Below, piece by piece: positions 1-7,410 of a stretch of 64,000 nucleotides of DNA. The stretch covers positions 496,001 through 560,000 of the forward strand of contig NZ_BCUT01000002.1 in assembly GCF_001591365.1 (NCBI RefSeq), given 5' to 3'. The translations under genes were made by a program, and so were the position numbers. Positions within the stretch are counted from its first letter, which is position 1. Every line of letters begins with the position of its first letter. The notes beneath the pieces were generated by a model that made no database searches, was not told the origin of the DNA, and saw only the letters and a program-made list of their open reading frames with translations. This DNA comes from Variovorax paradoxus NBRC 15149. Lineage in GTDB: Bacteria; Pseudomonadota; Gammaproteobacteria; Burkholderiales; Burkholderiaceae_C.

Positions 1-67
1 GGAATCGGTGGGTAACGCTCGGTGAATGCTTTGTGTCCGGCGTGTATCAGCGCCGGCGCGCCCGGCC

Positions 68-81
68 TTGATCTGCATCAA
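68..81 (+). promoter_or_regulatory. FNR/Anr-type box upstream of the OTCase-like gene
   Basis: The sequence TTGAT-CTGC-ATCAA is a perfect match to the FNR/Anr consensus TTGAT-N4-ATCAA. It lies inside a longer perfect palindrome (62-87, arms of 11 bases). A class II FNR promoter centred at -41.5 would start transcription near 116, with a -10 element at about 103-108 (TAGTCT, weak). That geometry favours translation of the next gene from ATG 133. Confidence 0.75.
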
Positions 82-132
82 GGCCGGCATGCCTTCCGGA
101 GGTAGTCTTTGGTGCTCACATCCAGGGGGCCC

Positions 133-642
133 ATGCTCTTTCCCTTCGAGAATCACAATTTCTCGGCCTTCCATGCACTGTCGCCCGAGGACGAGACGGC
201 CTTGGTGAGCCGCGCTCGCCTGCTGCAGACGGCATGCCTGCGGGGCATTCCCTCGACGCAACTCAAGGGGAAGAAGCTCGGCCTCCTGTGCGACGAGAGC
301 AACGACGGCAGCGAGAGCCAGGTGCTGTTCCTGGGAGCTGCCAAGGAGCTGGGCGCGCATGTGGCGACCATCCGGCCCGCGCTTTCGAGCCTCGGCAGCC
401 CCGGCGAGGTCGAACACACCGCGCGCGTGCTGGGCCGCTTCTACGACGCGCTGGAGTGCCAGGGCATGGCACCCGACGTCGTGCGGCAGATCGGCCGGCA
501 TGCGGGCATCCCCGTCTACGACGGCGTTGCATGCGCAAGCCACGCCACCGCGCAGCTCGCCGACCTGCTCGACGAACGGACCTCCCCTGCGGACAACCGG
601 CGCTTCGTGCTGCAGGCGCTGCTGCTGGGCAGCGTCGGCTGA
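133..642 (+). CDS. Stand-alone degenerate carbamoyl-phosphate-binding (OTCase N-domain-like) protein
   Basis: A 169-residue protein resembling only the N-terminal half of aspartate/ornithine carbamoyltransferases. Visible family traits are an N-terminal helix (SPEDETALVSRARLLQ), a strand near LKGKKLGLL, the ARVLGRFYDAL segment, and GIPVYDGV followed by SHATAQLADLL, which parallels the HPxQxLADLL region. The phosphate-binding STRTR motif is absent; DESNDGSES stands in its place. The second (amino-acid-binding) domain is missing. It is therefore probably not a catalytic carbamoyltransferase; a carbamoyl-phosphate-binding or regulatory role is possible but unproven. ATG 133 (AGGGGG upstream) fits the predicted transcript start. 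GTG 112 has a better Shine-Dalgarno (GGAGGT at 98-103) and stays open as an alternative. The perfect FNR box upstream suggests expression under low oxygen. Confidence 0.6.
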   Translation: MLFPFENHNFSAFHALSPEDETALVSRARLLQTACLRGIPSTQLKGKKLGLLCDESNDGSESQVLFLGAAKELGAHVATIRPALSSLGSPGEVEHTARVLGRFYDALECQGMAPDVVRQIGRHAGIPVYDGVACASHATAQLADLLDERTSPADNRRFVLQALLLGSVG

Positions 643-657
643 GACGGAACGCGCGAG

Positions 658-699
658 TTGATCCAGCGCAATGCCGCGGGCGCACGGCGTTCCTACAGT
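658..699 (+). promoter_or_regulatory. FNR/Anr-type class II promoter of the BON-phaB-adh operon
   Basis: TTGAT-CCAG-CGCAA at 658-671 has one perfect FNR half-site and a variant right half. TACAGT at 694-699 resembles a -10 hexamer and sits exactly where a box centred at -41.5 puts it, giving a start near 706. The BON gene begins at 765. Confidence 0.6.
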
Positions 700-764
700 G
701 AGTGCCCGGCCGCCGCCGATTCTTCGCGGCCCGATCCATGCCCCATTCACTGCAAGGAAATCTC

Positions 765-1418
765 ATGAAAACCGATGCGCAATTGCGGGACGACATCCAG
801 GCGGAGCTGGCCTGGGATCCTTCCTTCAAGGCCTCCGATGTCGGCGTGGCCGTCAAGGATGGCGTGGTCACGTTGAGCGGCCACCTGGCGAACTTTGCCG
901 AGAAGCACGCCATCGAACGCGCGGTGCAGCGCGTGCACGGCGTGAAGGCGATGGCCGTCGAGGTGTCGGTCAGGCTGCCGTTCGACCACGAGCGCACGGA
1001 CGCCGACGTCGCCATTGCCGCCGAGCGTGCGCTCGAATGGCATGTGCTGGTGCCTGAGGGCAGGATCCGCCCGATGGTGGAAAAGGGCTGGCTCACGCTC
1101 AACGGCGAGGTCGACTGGGACTATCAGCGCCGCGCCGCCGAGACCGCGGTGCGCAGCCTCATGGGCGTGAGGGGCGTGTCCAACCTCGTCAGGGTCACAC
1201 CCAAGGTCAGCCCCGCCGACGTCGAGAAGAAGATCCACGATGCGCTCGCGCGCCAGGCCGAGCGCGAGGCCAAGCACCTGGCCATCACGGTGACCGGCTC
1301 GCAGGTCACGCTGCGCGGCAGGGTCCACTCCTGGGCCGAGCGCAATGCGGTGCAGGGCGCGGCATGGGCGGCGCCGGGCGTGTCGCTGGTCGTGAACGAT
1401 CTCGTGGTGGGCAATTGA
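765..1418 (+). CDS. Triple BON-domain protein (OsmY/phospholipid-binding type)
   Basis: A 217-residue protein with three consecutive BON domains (about residues 5-73, 78-146 and 148-216). Each carries the family pattern of a conserved glycine in V-x-L-x-G (GVVTLSGHLANF, GWLTLNGEVDWDY, SQVTLRGRVHSW). BON proteins are thought to bind membranes or phospholipids under osmotic and envelope stress. No signal peptide is visible, so a cytoplasmic or membrane-surface location is likely. ATG 765 follows AAGGAAA. It is a close paralogue of the protein at 7905-8558. Its stop overlaps the TTG start of the phaB-like gene, so translation is probably coupled. An FNR-type promoter lies about 60-100 bases upstream. 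Confidence 0.85.
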   Translation: MKTDAQLRDDIQAELAWDPSFKASDVGVAVKDGVVTLSGHLANFAEKHAIERAVQRVHGVKAMAVEVSVRLPFDHERTDADVAIAAERALEWHVLVPEGRIRPMVEKGWLTLNGEVDWDYQRRAAETAVRSLMGVRGVSNLVRVTPKVSPADVEKKIHDALARQAEREAKHLAITVTGSQVTLRGRVHSWAERNAVQGAAWAAPGVSLVVNDLVVGN

Positions 1419-2137
1419 CACGCGTCGCGCTGGTCACCGGCGGGACCTCCGGCATCGGTGCGGCCACGGCCGAGGCGCTGCAGTCTGCCGGCTATCGCGT
1501 GGCGGTCAACCACGGCAGCCGCTCCCAGGTTGCCGAGGCATTCACCGCGCGCACCGGCATTGCCGCCTTTGCCTGGAACGTGGCCGATGCGCCCGCCTGC
1601 ACGGCGGGCGTGGCGCGCGTCGAGGCGGCGCTCGGCCCGGTGGAGGTGCTCGTCAACAACGCGGGCATCACGCGCGATGCGATGCTGCACAAGATGAGCT
1701 TCGAGCAATGGAAAGAGGTGCTCGACGTCAACCTCGGCGGCTGCTTCAACATGTGCCGCGCGGTCATCGGCGGCATGCGCGAGCGGCGCTTCGGGCGCAT
1801 CGTGAACATCGGCTCGGTCAACGGCCTGTCCGGCCAGCTGGGCCAGACCAACTACGCAGCGACCAAGGCCGGGCTGATCGGCTTCACGAAGTCGCTGGCG
1901 CTCGAAGGCGCCGCGCGCAACATCACGGCCAACGTGGTGGCCCCGGGCTACACCGACACGGCCATGGTCGAAGCGGTCGATTCCCAGGTGATGGCGCGCA
2001 TCCTGGCAGGCATTCCGGCCGGCCGCCTGGCCACGCCGGCCGAGATCGCGCGCGGCATCGTGTTCCTTGCCTCCGACGACGCAGGGTTCATCACCGGCAC
2101 CACGCTGTCGATCGACGGCGGCAAGTACATGGCCTGA
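1415..2137 (+). CDS. phaB: Acetoacetyl-CoA reductase-like short-chain dehydrogenase
   Basis: A 240-residue classical SDR that reduces a 3-oxoacyl-CoA with NAD(P)H, most like PhaB of polyhydroxybutyrate synthesis. It shows the cofactor loop TGGTSGIG, the NNAG motif, the catalytic Ser in IGSVNG and the YAATK Tyr/Lys pair. The string SVNGLSGQLGQTNYAATKAG is typical of PhaB rather than FabG. The start is TTG 1415, overlapping the BON stop (TTGA); further upstream codons would read through the BON gene. The alcohol dehydrogenase follows after 3 bases. In a low-oxygen operon it could act as an electron sink, which is inference. Confidence 0.82.
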   Translation: MTRVALVTGGTSGIGAATAEALQSAGYRVAVNHGSRSQVAEAFTARTGIAAFAWNVADAPACTAGVARVEAALGPVEVLVNNAGITRDAMLHKMSFEQWKEVLDVNLGGCFNMCRAVIGGMRERRFGRIVNIGSVNGLSGQLGQTNYAATKAGLIGFTKSLALEGAARNITANVVAPGYTDTAMVEAVDSQVMARILAGIPAGRLATPAEIARGIVFLASDDAGFITGTTLSIDGGKYMA

Positions 2138-2140
2138 ACC

Positions 2141-3130
2141 ATGCACGCCATGGTCCTGGGCGCGGCGATGCTGCCGCTCGAATTGCAGCGGCGCAAAACC
2201 CCGGTGCCCGGTGCGGGCGAACTGCGCCTGCGCGTGCTGGCTTGCGCGGTCTGCCGCACCGACCTGCACATCGCCGATGGCGACCTGCCGCTGCCCGTTC
2301 TGCCGATCGTGCCCGGGCACGAGATCGTCGGCGTCGTGGAGGCGCTCGGCCCCGGCGTGGAGGGCTGTCGCATCGGCGATCGCGTGGGTGTGCCATGGCT
2401 GGGCCACAGCTGCGGCTGCTGCGACTTCTGCATCGACGGCCGCGAGAACCTGTGCGATGCGCCGCGCTTCACCGGCTACCACCGCGACGGCGGCTTCGCG
2501 AGCCACGTGATCGCCGAGGCGGCGTTCTGCCTGCCGCTGACCCTGCCCGAAGCGGATGCCGCGCGCATCGCCCCGCTGCTGTGCGCCGGCCTGATCGGCT
2601 GGCGCAGCCTGAAGGCGGCCGGCGAAGGCGCGCACCGCCTGGGGCTCTTCGGCTTTGGCGCCGCGGCGCACCTGGTGACGCAGGCGGCCGTGGTCCAGGG
2701 CCGCGAGGTCCATGCATTCACCCGGCCCGGCGACCACGAGGCGCAGGCCTTCGCGCGCAGCCTCGGCGCCCGATGGGCGGGCGGCTCGAACGCATGCCCG
2801 CCCCAGCCGCTGGACGCGGCCATCATCTTTGCGCCCGCCGGCGAGCTGGTGCCGGCGGCGTTGCGAGCGGTGCGCAAGGGTGGCCGGGTGGTGTGCGGCG
2901 GCATCCACATGAGCGACATCCCGGCCTTTCCCTATCGCTGGCTCTGGGAAGAGCGCAGCATCGTGTCGGTGGCCAACCTGACCCGCGCCGACGCCCGCGA
3001 GTTCCTGGCCTTCGCACAGGCGCATCCGCTGCAGGTGCACGTCAAGACCTATCCATTGCTGCAGGCCAACGAGGCACTGGCCGACCTGCGCGCCGGCCGG
3101 ATCGAAGGGGCCGCGGTCCTGGTGCCCTGA
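2141..3130 (+). CDS. Zinc-dependent alcohol dehydrogenase, first copy
   Basis: A 329-residue medium-chain dehydrogenase. The catalytic zinc region is visible (AVCRTDLH and PGHEIVG), as are the structural-zinc cysteines (CGCCDFCIDGRENLC) and a glycine-rich nucleotide loop (GFGAAAHLVTQ). It is probably an NAD(P)-dependent alcohol/aldehyde oxidoreductase. It is somewhat shorter than AdhP (352 residues, at 8570) and its Rossmann loop is less canonical. It is the last gene of the BON-phaB-adh operon, 3 bases after phaB, so low-oxygen induction is likely. Confidence 0.85.
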   Translation: MHAMVLGAAMLPLELQRRKTPVPGAGELRLRVLACAVCRTDLHIADGDLPLPVLPIVPGHEIVGVVEALGPGVEGCRIGDRVGVPWLGHSCGCCDFCIDGRENLCDAPRFTGYHRDGGFASHVIAEAAFCLPLTLPEADAARIAPLLCAGLIGWRSLKAAGEGAHRLGLFGFGAAAHLVTQAAVVQGREVHAFTRPGDHEAQAFARSLGARWAGGSNACPPQPLDAAIIFAPAGELVPAALRAVRKGGRVVCGGIHMSDIPAFPYRWLWEERSIVSVANLTRADAREFLAFAQAHPLQVHVKTYPLLQANEALADLRAGRIEGAAVLVP

Positions 3131-3149
3131 ACGGGCGCCGCAGGTGACC

Positions 3150-3620
3150 TCGCGCAAAGCACCGGAATGCAGGCGCGGGCCAGCACATCGCGCGAGACGC
3201 CCCCGAGAAGACGCTCGCGCAGCCTGCGCGATGCTCTACCGCGGCTTCGATGCCGTGCCGCCGCAGCCAGCCCTCGGCTTCACCGCAGCGCCGCGCACCG
3301 AGAACGCCGCCTCGCGGTCCCCGTCCCGTGCCATGCCACCAGCACCTTGTCTCCAACCGCATCGAAGCGGCCTGTGCGCGGCAGGATGAGCACGGATCCC
3401 CCGGCATGCAGCATCACTTCTTCCGGCAGGCGCACGTCGAAGGACAGCGGGTCCAGGCCGCGAAGCGGCGCGGCGCGGCTTTGGGCGCTGCGGTCCTGCA
3501 GCATGTGCGCGCCCAGCGACAGGCACTGTGCGCCGCAGGTCTCGAGCATCGCGGGCGTGTGCAGGCCAACACTCCACTGCGCCTTGCAAAGCGCCAGCGG
3601 GAAGGTGAAGTCGCCGGACA
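3150..3620 (-). pseudogene. Degenerate universal stress protein (UspA) remnant
   Basis: No intact gene fills this stretch, but minus-strand translations give USP fragments in different frames. One frame contains DPLSFDVRLPEEVML, then VLILPRTGRFDAVGDKVLVAW, equivalent to the mid-part of the two-domain USP at 14010-14834 (LVLPYAG..VLLAWK). Near 3330 the match jumps frame to GEAEGWLRRHGIEAAVEHR. Near 3190 it jumps again to an RDVLARA-like then CIPVL-like end. The ATP-binding loop segment is missing. This looks like a two-domain USP inactivated by frameshifts and a deletion. The ends are approximate. Confidence 0.6.
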
Positions 3621-3641
3621 TGATCGCGCCGGTGCGCAGGC

Positions 3642-4055
3642 CTACCGCGCAGGCGGCTGGAGGCGCTCCCGGTCCTGCATCATCTGCATGGTCATGTCCT
3701 TCATGGCCATGCAGCGCTTCATCATGTCGTCGGAGGGCGCGCCGGACTGCGGGGCCGGCGCGGCGCCCATCTCGCACATCATCGACATCCCGCCCTGCAT
3801 GGCCTTCATGTGTTCGGCCATCAGCGCCTGGCGTTCCTGGGGGGTCCTGGCGGCCATCATCTTCCGGTGCATCTCGCGCATCTGCGCCATCTGCTGGTCC
3901 GACTTCATCGCCGCGGGCGCGGGCGCGGTCGCGGTCGCTGCAGGCGGATGGTGCAGCAGATGATCCTTGTCCTTCTGATCGTCCGCCGAAGTCAGCGCGG
4001 TGCAGCCGGCCAGGAAGACCAGTGCAATCGATCCCAATGTGCGAAGTGTGTTCAT
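3642..4055 (-). CDS. Small Met/His-rich lipoprotein
   Basis: A 137-residue protein with a signal peptide and lipobox (IALVFLAGC, lipidated Cys at about residue 18), so a periplasmic lipoprotein. After a proline/alanine linker (about residues 35-48), the rest is unusually rich in methionine: MHRKMM, MKAMQGGMSMMCEM, DDMMKRCMAMKDMTMQMM, with His-His near residue 35. Such clusters can bind Cu(I) or other soft metals, but no known family was recognised and metal binding is only a suggestion. It lies 16 bases downstream of the USP gene on the same strand and is probably co-transcribed with it. Confidence 0.7.
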   Translation of the reverse strand: MNTLRTLGSIALVFLAGCTALTSADDQKDKDHLLHHPPAATATAPAPAAMKSDQQMAQMREMHRKMMAARTPQERQALMAEHMKAMQGGMSMMCEMGAAPAPQSGAPSDDMMKRCMAMKDMTMQMMQDRERLQPPAR

Positions 4056-4071
4056 GGCGATTCTCCTGTGT

Positions 4072-4494
4072 TCAGCGCACCAGCAGCACGGGCACCGTGC
4101 AGCGGGCCAGTACCTTCATTGCCACGGACCCCAGCACCAGGTTCTTCAGCGCACCCTGCCCGTGCGATCCCATGACCACGAGGTCGAACTTTCCGTGCTC
4201 CGCAAAGTTGGCGATCTCTTCGGCGGCGTGGCCGACCTTGTGGGCGAACGCCGCCCCGATGCCGTGAAGAGCGAGCGCGGCGCGCACCGGCTCCAGGACG
4301 ACGCGTGCCTCGTCTTCATAGTAGGTATGCGCGAGATCCGGCCCCGCGAAGGCCGCCGCGCGATGGGGCACCGGAAGCACCGCATTGAAGACCGTGAAGG
4401 CATGGCCTGCGTTCGACCACTCCTTGTGCGCAGCCAGGTAGTCGAGCATGCGAGCCGTGTATTCGCTGCCGTCCACGGCGAGAAGGATTTTCAT
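4072..4494 (-). CDS. Universal stress protein, single UspA domain
   Basis: A 140-residue cytoplasmic UspA-fold protein. It has the N-terminal strand ILLAVDGSEYT with the conserved Asp, and the ATP-binding pattern G-x2-G-x9-G-S (GSHGQGALKNLVLGSVA), followed by TVPVLLVR. It is therefore probably an ATP-binding USP. It is divergent from the flavodoxin-like gene across an intergenic region with one near-perfect FNR box that could serve both directions. The Met-rich lipoprotein gene follows. Confidence 0.9.
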   Translation of the reverse strand: MKILLAVDGSEYTARMLDYLAAHKEWSNAGHAFTVFNAVLPVPHRAAAFAGPDLAHTYYEDEARVVLEPVRAALALHGIGAAFAHKVGHAAEEIANFAEHGKFDLVVMGSHGQGALKNLVLGSVAMKVLARCTVPVLLVR

Positions 4495-4556
4495 GAGGTT
4501 CCTTTGTTGGCTCTTTGGAGATGAGCGGATGTTCGCCGCCGGCCGGCAGCTGCGTC

Positions 4557-4598
4557 TTGTTCCAGATCAAGGCAGTCGCGACGCGCGCGGCCTACATT
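4557..4598. promoter_or_regulatory. FNR/Anr-type box in the usp / flavodoxin divergent region
   Basis: TTGTT-CCAG-ATCAA at 4557-4570 differs from the FNR consensus at one core base. On the plus strand TACATT at 4593-4598 is at the exact class II -10 distance, giving a start near 4605. On the minus strand the equivalent hexamer (4534-4529, GAACAT) is weaker. Confidence 0.65.
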
Positions 4599-4631
4599 GA
4601 TTGCTCCATGAACACACACCAAGGGTGAGCC

Positions 4632-5159
4632 ATGAACAAGATCCTCGTGGTCGTCTACTCCTACACGGGAACGTCGCGCAAGGTGGCGCAGCTGCTGTGC
4701 AGCCAGCAGGGCTGGCCCATGGCCGAGATCGCCGAGATCCGGCCGCGCGCCGGCGCCCTCGGCAGCTTTCGTTGCCTGCTCGATTCACTCTTTCGCCGAC
4801 ACCCGGCGATCCGCTGCGACGGTCCGAAGACGAAGGACTTCGACGCCGTGGTGCTGGTGTCGCCGATCTGGGGACAGCGCCTTGCCGGACCGATGCGCAG
4901 CTTCGTCGGCACGCGGCGCCATCACCTGCCCGACGTGGCGGTGATCTCGGTCATGGGGGGAAGCGGCGCGCCCCATGCCGTGGCAGAGATCAGCCGGCTG
5001 ATCGGCCGCGCGCCAATCCTGGACACGGCGTTCACCACGCGCGAAGTCGACAGCGGCAGCTTCGCCACCCGGCTGCAGGCCTTCGGCACGGCCGTGCGCA
5101 GTGCCGAGGGCACGCAGTCGGCAGTCCGGCCCGTCGTGCTGTCGCCCCAGGCGGTTTGA
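4632..5159 (+). CDS. Flavodoxin-like NAD(P)H oxidoreductase / FMN-binding protein
   Basis: A 175-residue protein with a flavodoxin N-terminus: strand KILVVVYSYTGTSRKVAQLL with the phosphate-binding loop (SYTGTSR). A mid-region DAVVLVSPIWGQRLAGPMRSF matches the isoalloxazine-binding loop of flavodoxin-like proteins (SPIWG). The second loop, VMGGSGAPHAVAE, also fits. It probably binds FMN and carries electrons or acts as a quinone reductase; the partner is unknown. ATG 4632 follows AAGGGTGAG. It is first in an operon with the HtrA-like and DksA-like genes, behind the FNR-type promoter at 4557-4598. Confidence 0.82.
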   Translation: MNKILVVVYSYTGTSRKVAQLLCSQQGWPMAEIAEIRPRAGALGSFRCLLDSLFRRHPAIRCDGPKTKDFDAVVLVSPIWGQRLAGPMRSFVGTRRHHLPDVAVISVMGGSGAPHAVAEISRLIGRAPILDTAFTTREVDSGSFATRLQAFGTAVRSAEGTQSAVRPVVLSPQAV

Positions 5160-5170
5160 CCGGGCCTGCC

Positions 5171-6664
5171 GTGCGGTCGATCCGGCGCATCATTCTTGCC
5201 ACCGCATGCGGCGGCCTGCTCGCGGTGCTCGCAGCTTGCGCCACCGCGCCCGCAACCGCACCGGTCGCGGCGCCGCCATCGGGCACGGGCCCGTCCCCGG
5301 CACCGGCCTTTTCCTCGCTTGTCGCAAGCCGCAGCGCTTCGGTCGTCGACATCAGCACGCTGCGCATCGGACGCGACCAGAATCCGGAAGACATCGAACT
5401 GGAGATCGCGCCCGAGCGCGACTTCGCCGACCGCCTCGCCTGGCCGCTGCCGGCCAGCGTGCGCATCAGCCAGATCCGCGACCTGGCCTCCGGCGTGATC
5501 ATCAGCAGCGACGGCCTGATCCTCACCAGCGCGCACGTGGTCGCGAACATCGACGAGGCCCAGGTCCGTCTCGACGACGGCCGGCACTTCACGGCACGCG
5601 TGGTCGGCGCCGACAAGCGCACCGATGTCGGCCTGCTGAAGATCGACGCCACGGGCCTGTCCGCCGCCGTCATCGGAGACTCCTCGCGGCTTGCGCCGGG
5701 CGACTGGGTGGCGGCCATCAGCGCGCCGTTCGGATTCCACGGCAGCGTCACGGCGGGCGTGGTCAGCGCGGTGGACCGCCTCGTGGGCGGCGCCGGCGAC
5801 GTCCCCTTCATCCAGACCGACGTCGCCATCAACCCGGGCAGTTCCGGCAGCCCGCTCTTCGACAGCCGCGGCGAGGTCGTCGGCATGAATTCGATGATCT
5901 ACAGCGGCAGCGGCGGCTACATGGGCCTGTCGTTCGCGGTGCCCATCAACCTGGCGATGCGGATCGCGACGCAGCTGCGCGCGCGCGGCAGCGTCCGGCG
6001 CGCCCACCTGGGCGCGGAGTTCCAGGAGATCACGCCCGAGCTGGCCCAGTCGTTCGCACTGCCGGCAGCCGCCGGCGCACTCGTGGTCCGCGTCGAAGCC
6101 GACAGCCCGGCGCATGCGGCCGGCCTCGTGCAGGGAGACATCGTGACGGCCTTCGACGGCCTTGCGGTCTCGCGCCTGACCGCACTGCTGCGCCAGATCG
6201 AGGACCGTGTCCCGGGCGACCGCAGCCGCATGGAGGTCTGGCGCCACGGCGCGCAGCGCACCGTCTGGATCACGCCCTCGGAGCAGCCGGTGGCCAGGAC
6301 CGCCCTGCTGCCCGCCGCCGCGCCTGAATGGAGCGATGGCCTGGGCCTGAGCCTGGGCGAAGTGTCCGCGGCGCAGAAAGCGCAGCTTCGCATCGACAGC
6401 GGCCTGCTGGTGCGCGACGCCACCGGGCTCGCACGCAGCGAAGGCATCCGCGCCGGCGATTTCATCGTGGCCCTCAACGACATGCGCCTCGACCGCGTCG
6501 ACCAGTTCAGGCAGGCCCTGTCGCGCATGCCGGCCGGCCGGCCGATCGCACTGCTGGTGCTGCGCGACGGGCGCCTGGCGTATGTCGCGGTGCGCATGCC
6601 GGAACAACGGGCCGCCGCGGCAATACCTCTTCTTCGAACGCCGATTTCAACGAGAACGCAATGA
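5171..6664 (+). CDS. Periplasmic lipoprotein HtrA/DegP-like serine protease with two PDZ domains
   Basis: A 497-residue trypsin-fold protease with a signal peptide and lipobox (AVLAAC, Cys23), so probably anchored in the envelope. Catalytic residues are visible: His122 (SAHVV), Asp152 (TDVGLL) and Ser225 in NPGSSGSP. The family usually has GNSGGP, so a serine replaces one glycine. Two PDZ-like domains follow (about 290-385 and 395-485, with LVQGDIV and IRAGDFIV). It would degrade or refold damaged envelope proteins. Start GTG 5171 was chosen because it begins the signal peptide. The stop overlaps the next ATG (ATGA). Confidence 0.82.
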   Translation: MRSIRRIILATACGGLLAVLAACATAPATAPVAAPPSGTGPSPAPAFSSLVASRSASVVDISTLRIGRDQNPEDIELEIAPERDFADRLAWPLPASVRISQIRDLASGVIISSDGLILTSAHVVANIDEAQVRLDDGRHFTARVVGADKRTDVGLLKIDATGLSAAVIGDSSRLAPGDWVAAISAPFGFHGSVTAGVVSAVDRLVGGAGDVPFIQTDVAINPGSSGSPLFDSRGEVVGMNSMIYSGSGGYMGLSFAVPINLAMRIATQLRARGSVRRAHLGAEFQEITPELAQSFALPAAAGALVVRVEADSPAHAAGLVQGDIVTAFDGLAVSRLTALLRQIEDRVPGDRSRMEVWRHGAQRTVWITPSEQPVARTALLPAAAPEWSDGLGLSLGEVSAAQKAQLRIDSGLLVRDATGLARSEGIRAGDFIVALNDMRLDRVDQFRQALSRMPAGRPIALLVLRDGRLAYVAVRMPEQRAAAAIPLLRTPISTRTQ

Positions 6665-7035
6665 AACATCTGAACGCCACCGACCGCGACATGCTGGCCC
6701 GGCAACTCGAACTCATGAAGAGCCAGGTCCTGCAGGAGCTGCGCGAAAGCACCCCGGGCCTGCAGCCAGGCACGGCCGACGATGCACACGAGGTGCGAAG
6801 CCATGCCGACGAGGCCGAGAGCGAGCGGCAGGACGACGTGCGCTTCGCGGAGATCGAGGTCGACCGCCTGCGATTGAGCCAGATCGAACAGGCGCAGCAA
6901 CGCATCGCCGAAGGCCGCTACGGCCTGTGCATCGATTGCGGCGAGGACATCCCGCGCGACCGCCTGCTGGCGCAGCCCATGGCCATCCGCTGCGCCGCCT
7001 GCCAGGCGCTGGCGGAGGCGGGCCACCGCCGCTGA
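6661..7035 (+). CDS. DksA/TraR-family zinc-finger protein
   Basis: A 124-residue protein with a long helical/coiled-coil region (about 1-80) followed by a C4 zinc finger: CIDCGEDIPRDRLLAQPM, then CAAC. DksA-like proteins enter the RNA polymerase secondary channel and modulate transcription in stress. This one is shorter than DksA proper (about 150) and is better called TraR/DksA-like. Its start overlaps the protease stop, giving a flavodoxin-protease-DksA operon. It could tune transcription in the same low-oxygen response; that is inference. Confidence 0.87.
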   Translation: MKHLNATDRDMLARQLELMKSQVLQELRESTPGLQPGTADDAHEVRSHADEAESERQDDVRFAEIEVDRLRLSQIEQAQQRIAEGRYGLCIDCGEDIPRDRLLAQPMAIRCAACQALAEAGHRR

Positions 7036-7087
7036 CCGGTGCCGGCCTCGCCGAGCCGGGCAAGGGCCGAACCATCCGGAGATTCCA

Positions 7088-7258
7088 TTGAGCATCCGCC
7101 GTCTCGATCGCCTGCTGTCGCCGGCCTCGGTCGCCGTGTTCTGCGCGCCGGCGCACACGGTGGCCGGGCTGGTCGGAGAACCCGGCGCGCTCGGCACCCG
7201 CGCCGTGGTCATCGTGACCGCGGGAAGAGTGCGCTGGTACATGCCGGATCCACCATGA
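7088..7258 (+). pseudogene. Shrunken remnant of an ADP-forming acyl-CoA synthetase (Pat-like) N-terminus
   Basis: A short frame from TTG 7088 (GGAG at 7078-7081) reads LSIRRLDRLLSPASVAVF, the usual start of the CoA-binding domain of acetyl-CoA synthetase (ADP-forming)/GNAT fusion proteins. It then jumps to APAHTVAGLVGE and GTRAVVIVTAG, which in the full protein lie about 50 residues further on. The frame ends at a stop after 56 codons, against about 800-900 for the full gene. The glycine-rich CoA loop is deleted. It is evidently a decayed gene with its ribosome-binding site intact. Confidence 0.6.
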
Positions 7259-7303
7259 AGTGGAGTGTGGCTGCCAGTCTCCGCACAGTTCCCTGCCGCT
7301 GGC

Positions 7304-7345
7304 TTGACATGACGCAAGCCCGCGCCTGCGGCCCGGCCGAAAAAT
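7304..7345 (+). promoter_or_regulatory. FNR/Anr-like box and -10 of the usp-BON-adhP operon
   Basis: TTGAC-ATGA-CGCAA at 7304-7317 matches one FNR half-site well (TTGAY) and has the same variant right half, CGCAA, as the box at 658. AAAAAT at 7340-7345 is at the class II -10 position. The USP start codon is at 7411. Confidence 0.5.
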
Positions 7346-7410
7346 CGAAGCGTTCGCCGATCGGCCGGTGGCGAACCTCCCTTCAGCCCGGCCCAAAGGA
7401 AGACAGCGCC

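Noticed and set aside
133..642. Annotation as a functional ornithine carbamoyltransferase
   Set aside because: The STRTR phosphate-binding motif and the whole second domain are missing.
4608..4628. Six-codon leader frame (ATG 4608, MNTHQG) before the flavodoxin gene
   Set aside because: Too short to support and without attenuator-like structure; probably chance in the leader.
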